In this document: piece after piece, positions 1 through 11,327 of the stretch | Layout: each line of letters begins with the position of its first letter | How positions within the stretch are numbered: the stretch's first letter is position 1 | Assembly: GCA_021229015.1 (NCBI GenBank) | Contig: CM037783.1 | Span: 55,572,169-55,636,168 of the forward strand | Length of the DNA: 64,000 nt | Direction of reading: 5' to 3' | Origin: Solen grandis | Lineage: Eukaryota; Mollusca; Bivalvia; Adapedonta; Solenidae | Notes under the pieces: model-generated | Seen by the model: the letters and a program-made list of their open reading frames with translations, nothing else | Databases searched by the model: none | Told to the model about the DNA's origin: nothing | Program-made: the position numbers and the translations under genes

Positions 1-2229
1 ACAAAGTATCATTATACACAATTCAAAAACTGAAATACCACAATTCATACTGTTTTGTAAAAATAATTCAAAATCTTCAAGGAAGAGTGCAAACATTGCC
101 GGCGAATTATTCTGGCCTTGTCTTAAGCCTACCGATATATTGAAGAAGTCTGAAAATGAGTTACAATGCTTTATGCATGATTTAACATTTGCATACATGG
201 CTCTAAACATAATAAGTATTTTCCCATCTAATCCCATATTGAACAGTTTAAACCACAATGCATTTGTATAAACAGAGTCGAACGCTTTTTTAAAATCAAC
301 AAACGCGCAGGGTAATCTTAATTTTTTACTCAATGTATTTTCAATCAAGGCATGTAATATAAAAATAGCATCTATTGTGCTTCGTCCCTTCCGAAAACCA
401 AATTGACAATCAGATAACAAATTATGATCAGTAAACCATTGCTCCACTCTAGCTGTTAATATACTGGTAAAAAGTTTTCCTAGATTACTTGAAAGAGTAA
501 TACCGCGATAGTTATTAGGGTCATTTGGGTCATTTTTCTTATGTAACGGTACAATGTATCCTTTAGACCACACCTCCGGAAAATATCCGGAATCAAAAAC
601 TTTATTAAACAAATCAATTAAATGACCAATAAGGATATCAGAAGATTCAATGAAATATTCATTCAGTAGAAAATCACTTGGTGCGCATGCCTTGTTCCTC
701 TTTAATTTACTTATAGCCTCCTTAACTTCCTGAAATGTGATTGGTACATTCAGCTCTTCGAATGTTGAGTTGTTCAAGTTAAAATCGCTACTATTATTAA
801 ATGTTTCAACTTCTTCTATGACCGTAGTCTTAATATCAGAATAGATACCTTCAAAATATTGTTTAAATTCATTTGTGCTTATAGCCGTTTCTATTTTATT
901 ATTATTTTTGGTAAAATAATTCCAGAAATCTTTTGGCTTACTCGTTCTCATATATTCTAACTTTCTCCCTTGCTCACGCTTATAACGTTTTTTTCTCTTT
1001 CTCACAGTGTTTCTATATACCTTTTTTAATGAACACAATTCTAACCTGTTTTCTTGGCTTTTGAATCGATTAAATTTGTTCAATGCTTCTTTATACTGTC
1101 GCTTAGCCCCCGCGCATTCCGCGTCAAACCATTCATTTACTGCAGGACGTTTACAACATCTTACAGTTTTTTTAAACAATGGATTAGCTACAGAACAAAT
1201 AGTTTCCGAGAATTCATTTAACATGTTATCTATACTATTAATGTCTGATGAAGTTGTGCTATCAATAAGGTTGTTTAAATACGGCAATTTGGCAATAATT
1301 CCTCTCTTAAATTCATTTCTATACTTATTTTTCCATTTAACAAAAGTGCCATATTCGCCCTGATTGGATTGATCTACAGATTCTACTAACTTACTACTTC
1401 TTAAAGTAAATGTCAATGGGGCATGGTCACTATACATATTAAAATCATGAATGGCAAAATCGTTCAATAAGTGAAAATCACTCAGACTTGTCAACAAATA
1501 GTCAATAGTACTACAACCGTTAGTATTAAAACATGTATAGGCACCCGCCCCACAATCTGACCCCGCACGACCGTTTACTATGCGAATTGACGTAGCAATA
1601 CACATTTCGAGCAAGCGATTTCCCCGTGCATTGTTTACCTGGTCGTGAGAGGCCCTATTGAGGGGTTGATCAGGACTATAGAGATAACAATCTAAATCAT
1701 CTACATATATGTCATTAGCAATAAAATCATTTTTCTTGCCAGTTCTAGCATTAAAATCTCCAGCAATGAACACACTTCCATATTGTTTGAAATAATAAAT
1801 ATCTTGAGTTAAAATTTCAAATAAATCAGCATCAATAATTCTTGCTGAAGTAGATTCATCAGCCCACATATAAACACCACATATGTATAAATCAACATCA
1901 AAATTAAAATAAGTTTTGTCAAGTTTAAACCATATAATTGTGTCAAAATTGTTTTTTACGACTGAAACACCCTCCACTATATGATTTTTTATGTAAATTG
2001 TGATACCCCCGCTATTTCGTCTTGCTCGCTTATGTCTAAACTTCCGGTAATAATTGAAACATTTGAACCCTTCGATATCTATTTCTGAATTTTCATCTGT
2101 CCAGGACTCTAACAATATAATGACATCGTTATCAGTCAAAATTTTACGAAAATCTGTATCCCTAAGTTTATCATTCGTCAACCCATTACAGTTCCATACA
2201 ATAATGTTCGGTCCACTCTCCGATAATTC
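1..2229 (-). CDS. Non-LTR retrotransposon ORF2, endonuclease-reverse transcriptase (partial)
   Basis: Reading on the minus strand, the frame is open from just after the ORF1 stop to the window start, about 743 codons without a stop, and runs off the edge. The N-terminal half is an APE-type endonuclease: NIIVWNCNGL at the start, LLESW, GGITIYIKN, GDFNARTG and SDHAPL are visible in order. The reverse transcriptase follows, with YIVPLHKK, NYRGITL, FGFRKGRST and AFVDFKKAFDSV; the YxDD catalytic box would lie beyond position 1. The product nicks target DNA and primes reverse transcription of the element RNA. No in-frame ATG precedes the endonuclease catalytic residues; the first (in VYMW) lies mid-domain. 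The intact frame suggests a young copy. L1/Tx1-like affiliation is inferred from the ORF1 type. Confidence 0.93.
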
Positions 2230-3261
2230 CTAGTCTACCTTAACGGCCTTGCCGTCCACATATAAAGTATCATATGCTATCCACGCATTCTTTCTCTCTG
2301 ATCTGGCTTGCTTCAGATGCGGTAACAGTCTCTTCCGTTTTGCAACGATTTCCTGGGGAAACTGCTCGTTGATGTAATGACCGGACCCCTTCAACTCCGT
2401 TCGCTTCTGTTTAACAGTCTCTCTGTCTTTGAACATATTAAATTTGCAAACAATACTCCTCACTCCTCTGGACTGTCCTCTGACGTTGGTACCCATCCTG
2501 TGAGCCCTCTCAATCTTGATAGAGTCAACGTAGTCCTGGGCTAACTTTAACTTATCAACCATAAACTGTCTCAAGATTCTCTCGGTGTCTTCAGGCTTCT
2601 CATCTTGCCTCTCCGGAATGTTAGTGAATACAAGGTTGTTGCGCATGGACTGACTCTGCAAATATGCCACCGAATCCTTCAAACGGTTGTTCTCGTCTTC
2701 TAATTGTTGAAGCTTACTCTGATGTTGGCCATCCTGCCACTCCGCGCTGTCTAACCGGTCGTCTATAGCTGATATTCTAGTATCAAGACCCTTGGTTTTA
2801 TTCTCTATGTGCAACCATAATTTCTGGATCTCAGTTTCAAACTTACACACTTTCTCCTCAAGTGAATCAAGTTTTTTAAGTTTAGATTCGACATTTTCTA
2901 AGCGTGCGTCTATCTTTTTAAGATATTCAATAACGACAGATACTTGCGATGACTGCAGCTCACCAGTGCCCCGTGACAGTGGACTATCAGCCATTATATC
3001 GGGCTTGATCTCACTAGTACGACTTGTTCCTTCACAAGAATGTTTTACAACTGCGGAATTATCATGAAAAACTGGATTATCGTCGAATAATATTGAATGT
3101 GTCAAATTGAGAATATCACTTACACTACAGTCGTCCGCTGCGTCGCTCAAACCCCCTGACGGGCCTCTTGGTTTGAATTGTTTACACTCACTTGATTCAT
3201 CCGTACTACTGTTTCCCTTTTTCCTCTTATTCCTATCCCTTCTACCCATCACAAAAATCAC
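2230..3261 (-). CDS. Non-LTR retrotransposon ORF1, L1-like RNA-binding protein
   Basis: 343 residues. The N terminus is basic and Ser-rich (GRRDRNKRKKG), followed by a long coiled coil (about residues 105-205, rich in Leu heptads with Lys/Glu), then an RRM-like module beginning MRNNLVFTNIPE with a second strand RSIVCKF, and a basic C-terminal domain. This is the architecture of L1 ORF1p (transposase_22 type), which trimerises and packages element RNA. The stop is a single TAG, directly followed in the same frame by ORF2. The start chosen is the first ATG; a second ATG four codons on (MGRRDR) is equally plausible. It is not related to the neighbouring channel gene. Confidence 0.92.
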   Translation of the reverse strand: MIFVMGRRDRNKRKKGNSSTDESSECKQFKPRGPSGGLSDAADDCSVSDILNLTHSILFDDNPVFHDNSAVVKHSCEGTSRTSEIKPDIMADSPLSRGTGELQSSQVSVVIEYLKKIDARLENVESKLKKLDSLEEKVCKFETEIQKLWLHIENKTKGLDTRISAIDDRLDSAEWQDGQHQSKLQQLEDENNRLKDSVAYLQSQSMRNNLVFTNIPERQDEKPEDTERILRQFMVDKLKLAQDYVDSIKIERAHRMGTNVRGQSRGVRSIVCKFNMFKDRETVKQKRTELKGSGHYINEQFPQEIVAKRKRLLPHLKQARSERKNAWIAYDTLYVDGKAVKVD

Positions 3262-3969
3262 AGATTACAGCATGCGTCCATTCATTGCGCGGTAACACTC
3301 CATTTAAAGACCAAACTTAGTCCATACCATCAATATTTAACAATATAAACCTTTTTTTCAGAGCGCAACAAAAACACGTCCGCCATTTAAAGTCACGTGA
3401 TTCACTTTATACAAACAGAACTGTTTAACACAGGAAGACCAATTAAGCTTCTATTATACATATGCTCCAGGAGTATTTGTTAATATGATTTTTTGAAAAC
3501 TGTTCGTAAAACAGTCCTTTTGAACAAAGACAAATTAAAATAAATGAGGAAAATCGCAAAATTTAAGCTACAGGGACTTAAATTAGCTGAGAATTTCATG
3601 CTGATAAGGTTTGTAAAACAAACATTTTTTAATGTCAACATTCTGACATTGTGAACATGATACCAAATAAGAGTGCTCGTCTAATAACAAGAGAAAACAG
3701 TCATGCAAATGATATTATAAAACATAAATCAAACCTTTCACACTATATACATATTGATATTCAAACACAGCCTTGGCTTTAATTCATTTATATATGATTT
3801 GAATTCAGAAAAATAAAATTGAAAATATCACCGATAATGTCAGATTATATTAATGCTCATTTTAGATCCATATCACCGAAAATGTTCAAAGGTTAATTTT
3901 GAAATAAAAACTGTTCCCAAAAATCTAATTCACCGAAACCTTCATTTATGTTGTAAAAAGTGTCTGAAA

Positions 3970-4190
3970 ATGTGTAAATATGGTTGATTTTTACCTTACT
4001 ATATTGTAAATATGATTGATTTTTACCTGATTTTTACCTTACTGTATTGTAAATATGATTGATTTTTACCTTATTATATTGTAAATATGATTGATTTTTA
4101 CCTGATTTTTACCTTACTATATTGTAGATATGATTGATTTTTACCTTATTATATTGTAAATATGATTGATTTTTACCTTACTATATTCCT
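3970..4190. repeat. AT-rich minisatellite, about 32-bp unit
   Basis: Tandem copies of a unit close to TTGTAAATATGATTGATTTT followed by TACCTTACTATA, with some units extended by a repeated GATTTTTACCT. At least five copies are visible. Confidence 0.85.
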
Positions 4191-4648
4191 TTCCTTAGTT
4201 AATACATTACACTAACCTATATCCTTTTCCTTCGCTTAAATACAAAAAAATCGATTCATTAAATCCCTGAATACCAAATACTATAACTTAGTGACCATTT
4301 ATAAAGAAAAGCAACCATTTATACTATCTAAGCGATAAGCTGAAATTTCTATATACAAATTAACGTAAACAAGCAAAGCAGGAAAATAATAATGGTGACG
4401 TCAGTGACGTTTACGGAGAGAGACTTAAAGACGTCGTGAACTTTGAGTGGTACTGTACCTGTGGTTTAGGTTTCTCACAGGGAGGTAACTGGAATTACAA
4501 GATATCATAATAAAGATGAAATATGAAGCTTGGGAGAAAAAGTATGTATATTACTTATTATTTTAATGTGAAAGAAAATTGAAGACAGAAAAAAAAATGT
4601 TTTTGCCATATTTCATCTTGGTCCGGGTATTGTATATCCTAAATGTGA

Positions 4649-4680
<32 letters not shown>

Positions 4681-4683
4681 ATG
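4649..4683 (+). repeat. (GAT)n/(GGT)n microsatellite
   Basis: A run of GATGATGAT passes into GGTGGTGGT and back to GATGAT. Confidence 0.85.
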
Positions 4684-6026
4684 ATTTATTCACAAAAGAA
4701 GAACAATTAAACACGTTTTCTTCGTACATAAGTATATTCTAAAATTACTATTATTTGATTATAGAATAAAAATATAACAACGTAAAAAATTAAGATCTTT
4801 GGGTCAAAAAACCTGGCGTAAGTGATTATTGCGAGTCAATTCAAAATAATTTCAAGCGGTTATTTTCACGTGTCAAGTCATTGACGCTTATGCATTGACG
4901 ACCTCATCTTTGTAAAAAAAAATGCGCACAATAAGTACCGGTACTTTATTTTATATGTATGTTGCTTGATTTTCACAAATAACCACAACTTTTAAGAAAT
5001 AACTCTTTTTTTTTTGGCCCTGGTACATGTATTTTGCTAATCTTACTCTCTTCGCTGCTTAACTCTAAATCCAGAGCTGAACTATGTGGTGTATATCAAA
5101 CTCGTGGTCTTGTTTTCATAACTCAAAGGATGACTCCACATTTCTGATCAATTATATTTCAATAAAAGTTTTCATAATCTCTAAACTTCTTTTTAGTTAC
5201 AAACTTATCAGGCATGTAATACCGCACAGGTAAACGAATGTAAACAAAGACAAATCACTCACTCCAGGTAAGTAATAATTATTATTGTGGCGGTATTGTC
5301 ATATTACATATAATACTTTATTTGCTTACATTGTTACAAGATATTAAGCAGTTGCATACAGATCTGATATAATCATGTGCTACACATTATATGAATAAAT
5401 ATCGCTAATTTGAACATAAAAATCGAAAAGAAAACCGAAATCGACACAGCACAAAAATTTATGAAATTAAAACTTACGTCTGACGCTTTATCGTATCCTA
5501 GTTGTTAACATCAATTTCAATGACTGAATAAAACGTTCACAGCATAGAAACTAGTGTACTTGTCTATATATAGACTGTAGTTTAATTCATTACTTTTGTG
5601 CGTACCTATAAATATATTAATATTTATTACAAACATTTGATCTCCAACGAAAATGTTTTCATGCCCAAATGATTCGGGCATAAATGGTCTAAACTCCTTT
5701 TAATTTCAATTGCCTTTATATGTTCTGTGACTAGTTTTACATTCCGTCTAAAGGTTGTTTATACATGTACTAAATTTTAGTTTTATTGATAAATTTGATT
5801 AATGTACAGCGTAATACAAACCTTTTAGGAATATAAAAAATCACATGGAAACGCGTAAACTCGATTAAGATTCAATGACAATATCGATCATATCTAGCCA
5901 TAATGATTATTTATCTTGTATAACAATATGTATGATAACAAGAACTGAAAACAGCGATTGAAAAAATGAATTTTGAATTAAATTTAAAAAATGAAAAGTA
6001 AAGTAACATGAAGCCAAAAGAAAAGC

Positions 6027-6027
<1 letters not shown>

Positions 6028-6059
<32 letters not shown>

Positions 6060-6071
6060 ACACACACACAA
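6028..6071 (+). repeat. Poly-C (32 nt) plus (CA)n
   Basis: Thirty-two consecutive C residues followed by a short ACACAC tract. The run makes a spurious poly-Gly stretch on the minus strand and is no evidence for a gene. Confidence 0.95.
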
Positions 6072-6884
6072 ATGGTTTCGAAGGGAGATAACAAAACCTC
6101 TATAGTCTATATATGCTGACGGAGTTATCTTTAGTGATATATTCATTTGATAAAATATATCATTTAGGATATACTTTATTTTTCTGTGGCCCTGTGGCCG
6201 TGGTTGGAGGGGAAATTTCTGTTTATAAATTGATATCAAATTCAAACAAAAAAACACTTTTTAACAAAAATTTGCTTTCATGTAGCTATCAATTTACTCT
6301 CATAGCATTCGGAAATAATAGAATCTACAGTTGCCAGTTGCCATGTTGCTAGTTGCTATGAACGCTGTCATTCTTTTGTTTCTTATCATGACTTTGATTC
6401 AGTGACATAATCTCTTCAAAATAATGAAATAATAAAAACCTTTTCTCTGAATACCCCATGGTCTGTCATATATTAGATTAATATATTTTCATTCAAATGT
6501 TTCCTGGATATAACCGGAGCTGTTGTTGGTCCATGATATAAAAAAAATATTTTATCATTCTTTGTTTTTCTAGATTCAAAAAAAAAAAATCAAAGCGTTG
6601 ATTCTTGACTCTAACAGGATAGTGATGCATTGACGTTATATCTTATTACGACCCTGACTATCCATCTTACGTCATGTTACACATTTGTAAACCCAGATTA
6701 GATTGAAAGCAGTCAGATTTGACAGGTTTCAGGTTCCGTCTCAGAGAAACTTTAATGTATCGAGTAGAATGAAACGTGTCCATTATACTAACAACAGCGG
6801 GCTGGTCAGGTTCTTTAACATGTCGCATGGACAATTTTGCCCATAATTTTCAGGTGGTTAAATTGTCCATAATGACTGAGATTT

Positions 6885-6908
6885 GTTTGTTTGTTTGTTT
6901 GTTTGTTT
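6885..6908 (+). repeat. (TTTG)n microsatellite
   Basis: Six copies of GTTT, possibly the A/T-rich tail of a decayed SINE that continues into the following 100 bases. Confidence 0.7.
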
Positions 6909-7501
6909 ACATCCCATCGGCAATAGTTCAATCATTGTGAGAGAGTGCCCAGTTTAGATAGATATACATGCCGTGCAACTACACAGTAGTTATGTGGCAA
7001 GGTAATACACCCAATCACATATTGCTGATTTTGATTGTTATGATGAAATCGGATATCTAGAACATAGATAATGTTTTAAAATAAAGCAATAAAACATTTA
7101 CATATTTTATAGGGTTGACCGTAAGAATAGAAATGTAATAAAAAAAAATACTTGAACCGTGTATCTTGAATACACACACAGAAAGGGTAAACAATCTTGC
7201 AGCATAAGAATTTTAACTGACGTTAGGTCCAACGTCTAGTTTTTGATATACAAATATAACCCATGAACTGATATATTTATTAATAAATTCATGTTTATGT
7301 TTAGCTTATATATTTCAATTCCTACCCTCCCGACTCAATTTTGAATAGAAATTTTGCTTATATCACAACTACCTGTTTTTCAGTCAAAGGCTCTAACATG
7401 TTTATCACCTTCTGGAGTGATGCAATAAATCAATCTATCACATTAACTGTTGCACGAACATTTAACCACATGTAAATGCATTAGAATGTGCAAAGTCTAA
7501 G

Positions 7502-7510
7502 CCCCCCCCC

Positions 7511-7545
<35 letters not shown>
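7502..7545 (+). repeat. Poly-C and (CT)n tract
   Basis: Thirteen C residues run into about fourteen CT dinucleotides. Confidence 0.9.
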
Positions 7546-7547
<2 letters not shown>

Positions 7548-8163
7548 TGTTGATCGTTTCGAAAAGTTACTTTCCATATTTGTTGTACTGAAAAGAAATT
7601 AACTTTTGGTTTAAACGTATATATGTATATAGTCACTTTCCAAATCTGCGAAAAATTATAAAGACACTAAAGGCTGTCCTTATTGGGTGGAAGAATGGGT
7701 TGTTGATATTGATTCTTATACTTATATAGATGTATTGTATGTACAAATCCCTAGTCTTTGATCAGGTGTAAATATTTTCTTTCCGGCTTTACGTAAGGGG
7801 GTTTTCTGGGGTGTATTGGAAATAGGTTATATGGTCCAGGGTTCAAGTTTGACAAAACTTTTAGTTTTTATTTTGTGACTTAAGCTATGTAATAGCTATT
7901 TTGTGCAGATGTTATATTTTTCTATTTGTATTTTCTTTCTAGTAGAGTTTTCTTAACATATGAGCTTCGTTTTCATACAAATTTATAGAATTACATGTAC
8001 ATTTAAAATAAATTATTTCACGCTGTGTCACTATCAGTTTTGACTCTTTGTTAAAATTATTATAAACAACTATGATAATAAGCATTACCCGTCAAACATA
8101 AATATTGCATGATAATCAACCTGTTACTTCGGTTATAACAAGACGTCAACAAAACTGGTTTAC

Positions 8164-8244
8164 CTGATAGGCAGACGTCCGGAACTTGTTCTTCAGGTTT
8201 ATACTGACGTCACGCACCTGTTCCTGCAGCTTCCGAAATTCGAC
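8164..8244 (-). CDS. ITPR-like: IP3R-like e46: C-terminal coiled-coil exon (probable)
   Basis: 27 codons, phase 0 on both sides, acceptor ttgaccag, donor gtaaac. Encodes VEFRKLQEQVRDVS and on to FRTSAYQ. The EFRKLQEQ core matches the C-terminal helix of vertebrate IP3R (NELRNLQEKLE) that bundles the tetramer. If the donor is not used the frame reads five more codons (VNQFC) to a TGA, so this could also be the last exon. No later exon was identified. Confidence 0.6.
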
Positions 8245-11200
8245 CTGGTCAAAGTACCAGACAGAAGGTAGGTTTAATAATGACATACTGTGAGGATAAT
8301 TACAGTGACAACTTTAGGACTGTCGTCTGCAGTTATTCCAACAAGTTTCGTCTTTAAGGCTAGAAGCAGTTTAACTTTTAACCCCCTCCCCGGGTCTCGT
8401 CTGCTAAAATCTACAAGTCGTCTATTTATTTTAATTCACTATTTCAATATCTTTATCCAGTTAATTTAAATTGTCCATAAACTGTTACAAGTCCGGCTTA
8501 ATCCTCTGTGTTATTATTTAGTGTTTGCGAGTTACAAATTAACCCAAACACCACAGCAATAACCATCGTGGGTATAAATCACAGATGAGTGTTTCAGCTT
8601 TATCAATAACATAATCATAGTGTCTGTTTCAAATATATCCGCCGCCAGCCTCCGCAAACCAACATGCATGCCGTCTAGGTATATCAGACTACTTGTGAAT
8701 CATATACAAGTCATTTTCCATATTTCAATATCATTTAAACAAAGAGAAATGTGTTCAAGGTATTGACACTGACTTGTTCAAATATTAACTTGACAACGCT
8801 ATACTCTAATCACAAATAATGCACTTTTCAATTCCCTTTCACCACATGTCAGATATTCGATGTCCCCGGCACTTTCCCTCAAACGTATTCCAAATCCTCT
8901 GAATGTCTTCATTTAAGTTATTTATCACCATCTTAGTTCGATGCCTTTGAATTCCCATGTGCAAGCTGTTAAATGTCTTTTATATATGTACAAATAATAA
9001 GATCGACAGTTCGTTTATAAAATCAGACTCATTCAAACCGAGAACAAATACCTGTTTGGTCGATTATCTTATATATACCATTTAAAAACACAAACATTAT
9101 GTAAACAGTCACTGCAAAATGTCCAGCGGAGAAAAGAGATCGATTAATCAATTATCCAAGACGTTCCATATCGTTGTATAAAAAAAGTCCCATCCAAAAA
9201 AGCGCAGGTGTACAACAACTGATGAACGTGCCATGATTGTCCATGAATTACACACGTGTCTAAACCATGTCCCACACTGCGACTACGTCATACTTCAAAA
9301 TATTAATGACAACTTAAAAGTGTTGAATCTCCGGAGATTAAGGTATGAATACCGGTGATCGATTAATGAAAAAGATATCGATCACAGACGATCTATCGGT
9401 ATGATCGTTCCTATTGTAACCTCTCCAAAAATCAAGTATATAAACCTACTGACATAAAGAGGGTCGAGTTTTTTACAATCTCATCGGAACATCGCGGTTA
9501 GATAGGCCAACAAAGCACCAATGTCCAATCCATAACAGAGTCTCAAAATCCCTTGTACATTTCAAACACATTAAAGGCTGTGATCGTTTAGTTGTATACA
9601 CCCATTTAAAACTCCCCGTCATTTTCGTTTCTATCCAATTCAAACATTTCAAAAAGTGATACACCTAAGGGTCTATGTCATTACATACACCAATGAAATA
9701 CATGTAATTTATGACAGGTTCTGTGGTAATGTAGGCTCAAACAAAAACAAACCCGTTTACAAATTATGGCCATACAATGGAGTTATGACTGTTAATTATT
9801 CCCTATACAATTCAGAGTGGCTATAACTAACTTTTACGTTGAGTATTTATTTACCTATTCGGGATCTTCGGACCGGGGCGACATGGCTTCGATCGATATT
9901 TGAATCGAAATACAATACACTTACTGTCATATAGATTGGATTAGCGGTAGGTCGAGAAATACAGAACATGACAGGCGGTTAAGGTTTCATCCATGCATCC
10001 ACTTCATTTGTTTGTTCATTCATAAAGCTAAACGCGGGGTGTTACCTCGTCATATTAGTGTTTAAGGCGTGTATTTATGTATTATTATGACTTAATAAAG
10101 AATATATCGATCATATATATTACCCTTCATATTTTTTAAAAAAATGGCTATTTAACATTAAATTAGGTGTGTATTCAGTTACAAAAATCCAAAAGAAAAG
10201 AAAACATACCTTTGTCATCTTATAAAGGTTATCATCTGAAATATCAAAAAAGACATTTCTTTTATATATTTTATGCACTACAAAATGTATGTCAAATGAT
10301 TACTATAAAAGGGAAAAGCATGATTTTAACATATAAATTATTCTATATCCTTGAATTAATATTTTTAGATGCTTTTATTTCCACAAGAAATAATTTAATC
10401 ACTGAAAATGTTTTACATTACTAATACAGCGCCTTGTCACCTAACACATTTTCGACGTTTTAATTTTTTTTTTATGTTTAAAGTTATGTATAATAGAGAA
10501 AAAGAAGACATGCATACAATACATCCATCTTTACAAACAACAAAAGTGTTCTCTGGAACACAAGTGTCACCTGCTAAGCATGACGGAAAAAGTGTGACGG
10601 ACAGACAGACGATGAAAAAGTATTCCTATGTGTCACCTCTGCTTACACAAAATCTGTTCAGATTAATAACTGTTGCACAGAGTCTCCGAAAGTTAGTGGG
10701 TTCGAAACCCTGTATGCTAGGAATCATTTAATAACTTTAAAAGCTGACACTTCTCAGAGGCGGTAAGAATATCATGAGTATTCATTTTAGAAATCAGAAA
10801 TAGAAATCGTTACTAAAATAGATAGTAAGGTGAATAATGTATTGTTCTGGCGCTAGGCTTCTATACGAGAACGTAAACGTGATAGAATTATAACGTAATA
10901 CAGTCGGTGATGTCATGTTGGGTTTAACGTCCCGCCGATAGACTATCAAGCATTGGCAGACTATGTCTACTTGAGGCAGATATGGTGCTGTCACACTGCA
11001 GTATCACGCCGTAGACAGTTGGCATGATACCACACCAAATCACATTATCCTGACACCGAGCAAACCAGCCGTGGAGTTACCCTTATATGTTGAGCGTCAA
11101 GCAAGGGAGATATACCAAATACCTTTTTGTACAACTTCGGTATGTCGTGGCTAGGTATCGAACCAACGACCTCCCGCTCCTGGGGCGGACGCTAAAACCA

Positions 11201-11280
11201 CTCAGCCATCGAGGACGGTGATTCAAAAATAGTACCGATATCTTTATTGAACCCGATCATTGTTGATCAGTTTTTAAGGA

Positions 11281-11327
<47 letters not shown>

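Larger units (their letters stand above)
3262..8163. other. Non-coding stretch between the LINE and the IP3R-like gene
   Basis: The first 100-200 bases are probably the 5' leader of the LINE. Beyond that I see no gene. It holds an AT-rich minisatellite (3970-4190), a trinucleotide run, poly-C, (TTTG)n and (CT)n tracts. A palindromic CRE-type octamer TGACGTCA lies at 4396-4403. A strong-looking plus-strand donor (CCAG/gtaagt near 5270) has no supporting coding sequence. The 3' UTR of the minus-strand channel gene may lie here. Confidence 0.6.

Noticed and set aside
1007..1363. 118-codon plus-strand frame
   Set aside because: It lies antisense to the intact LINE ORF2 and has no domain sense.
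5215..5275. Plus-strand exon ending CACTCCAG/gtaagt
   Set aside because: Only the donor looks good; no open frame or partner exon was found.
5907..6257. Minus-strand frame with poly-Gly
   Set aside because: The Gly run is the translation of a 32-nt poly-C microsatellite; flanks are not protein-like.
10690..10720. Possible tRNA (GGGTTCGAAACCC)
   Set aside because: Only a B-box-like word is present; no acceptor stem or D arm can be folded around it.
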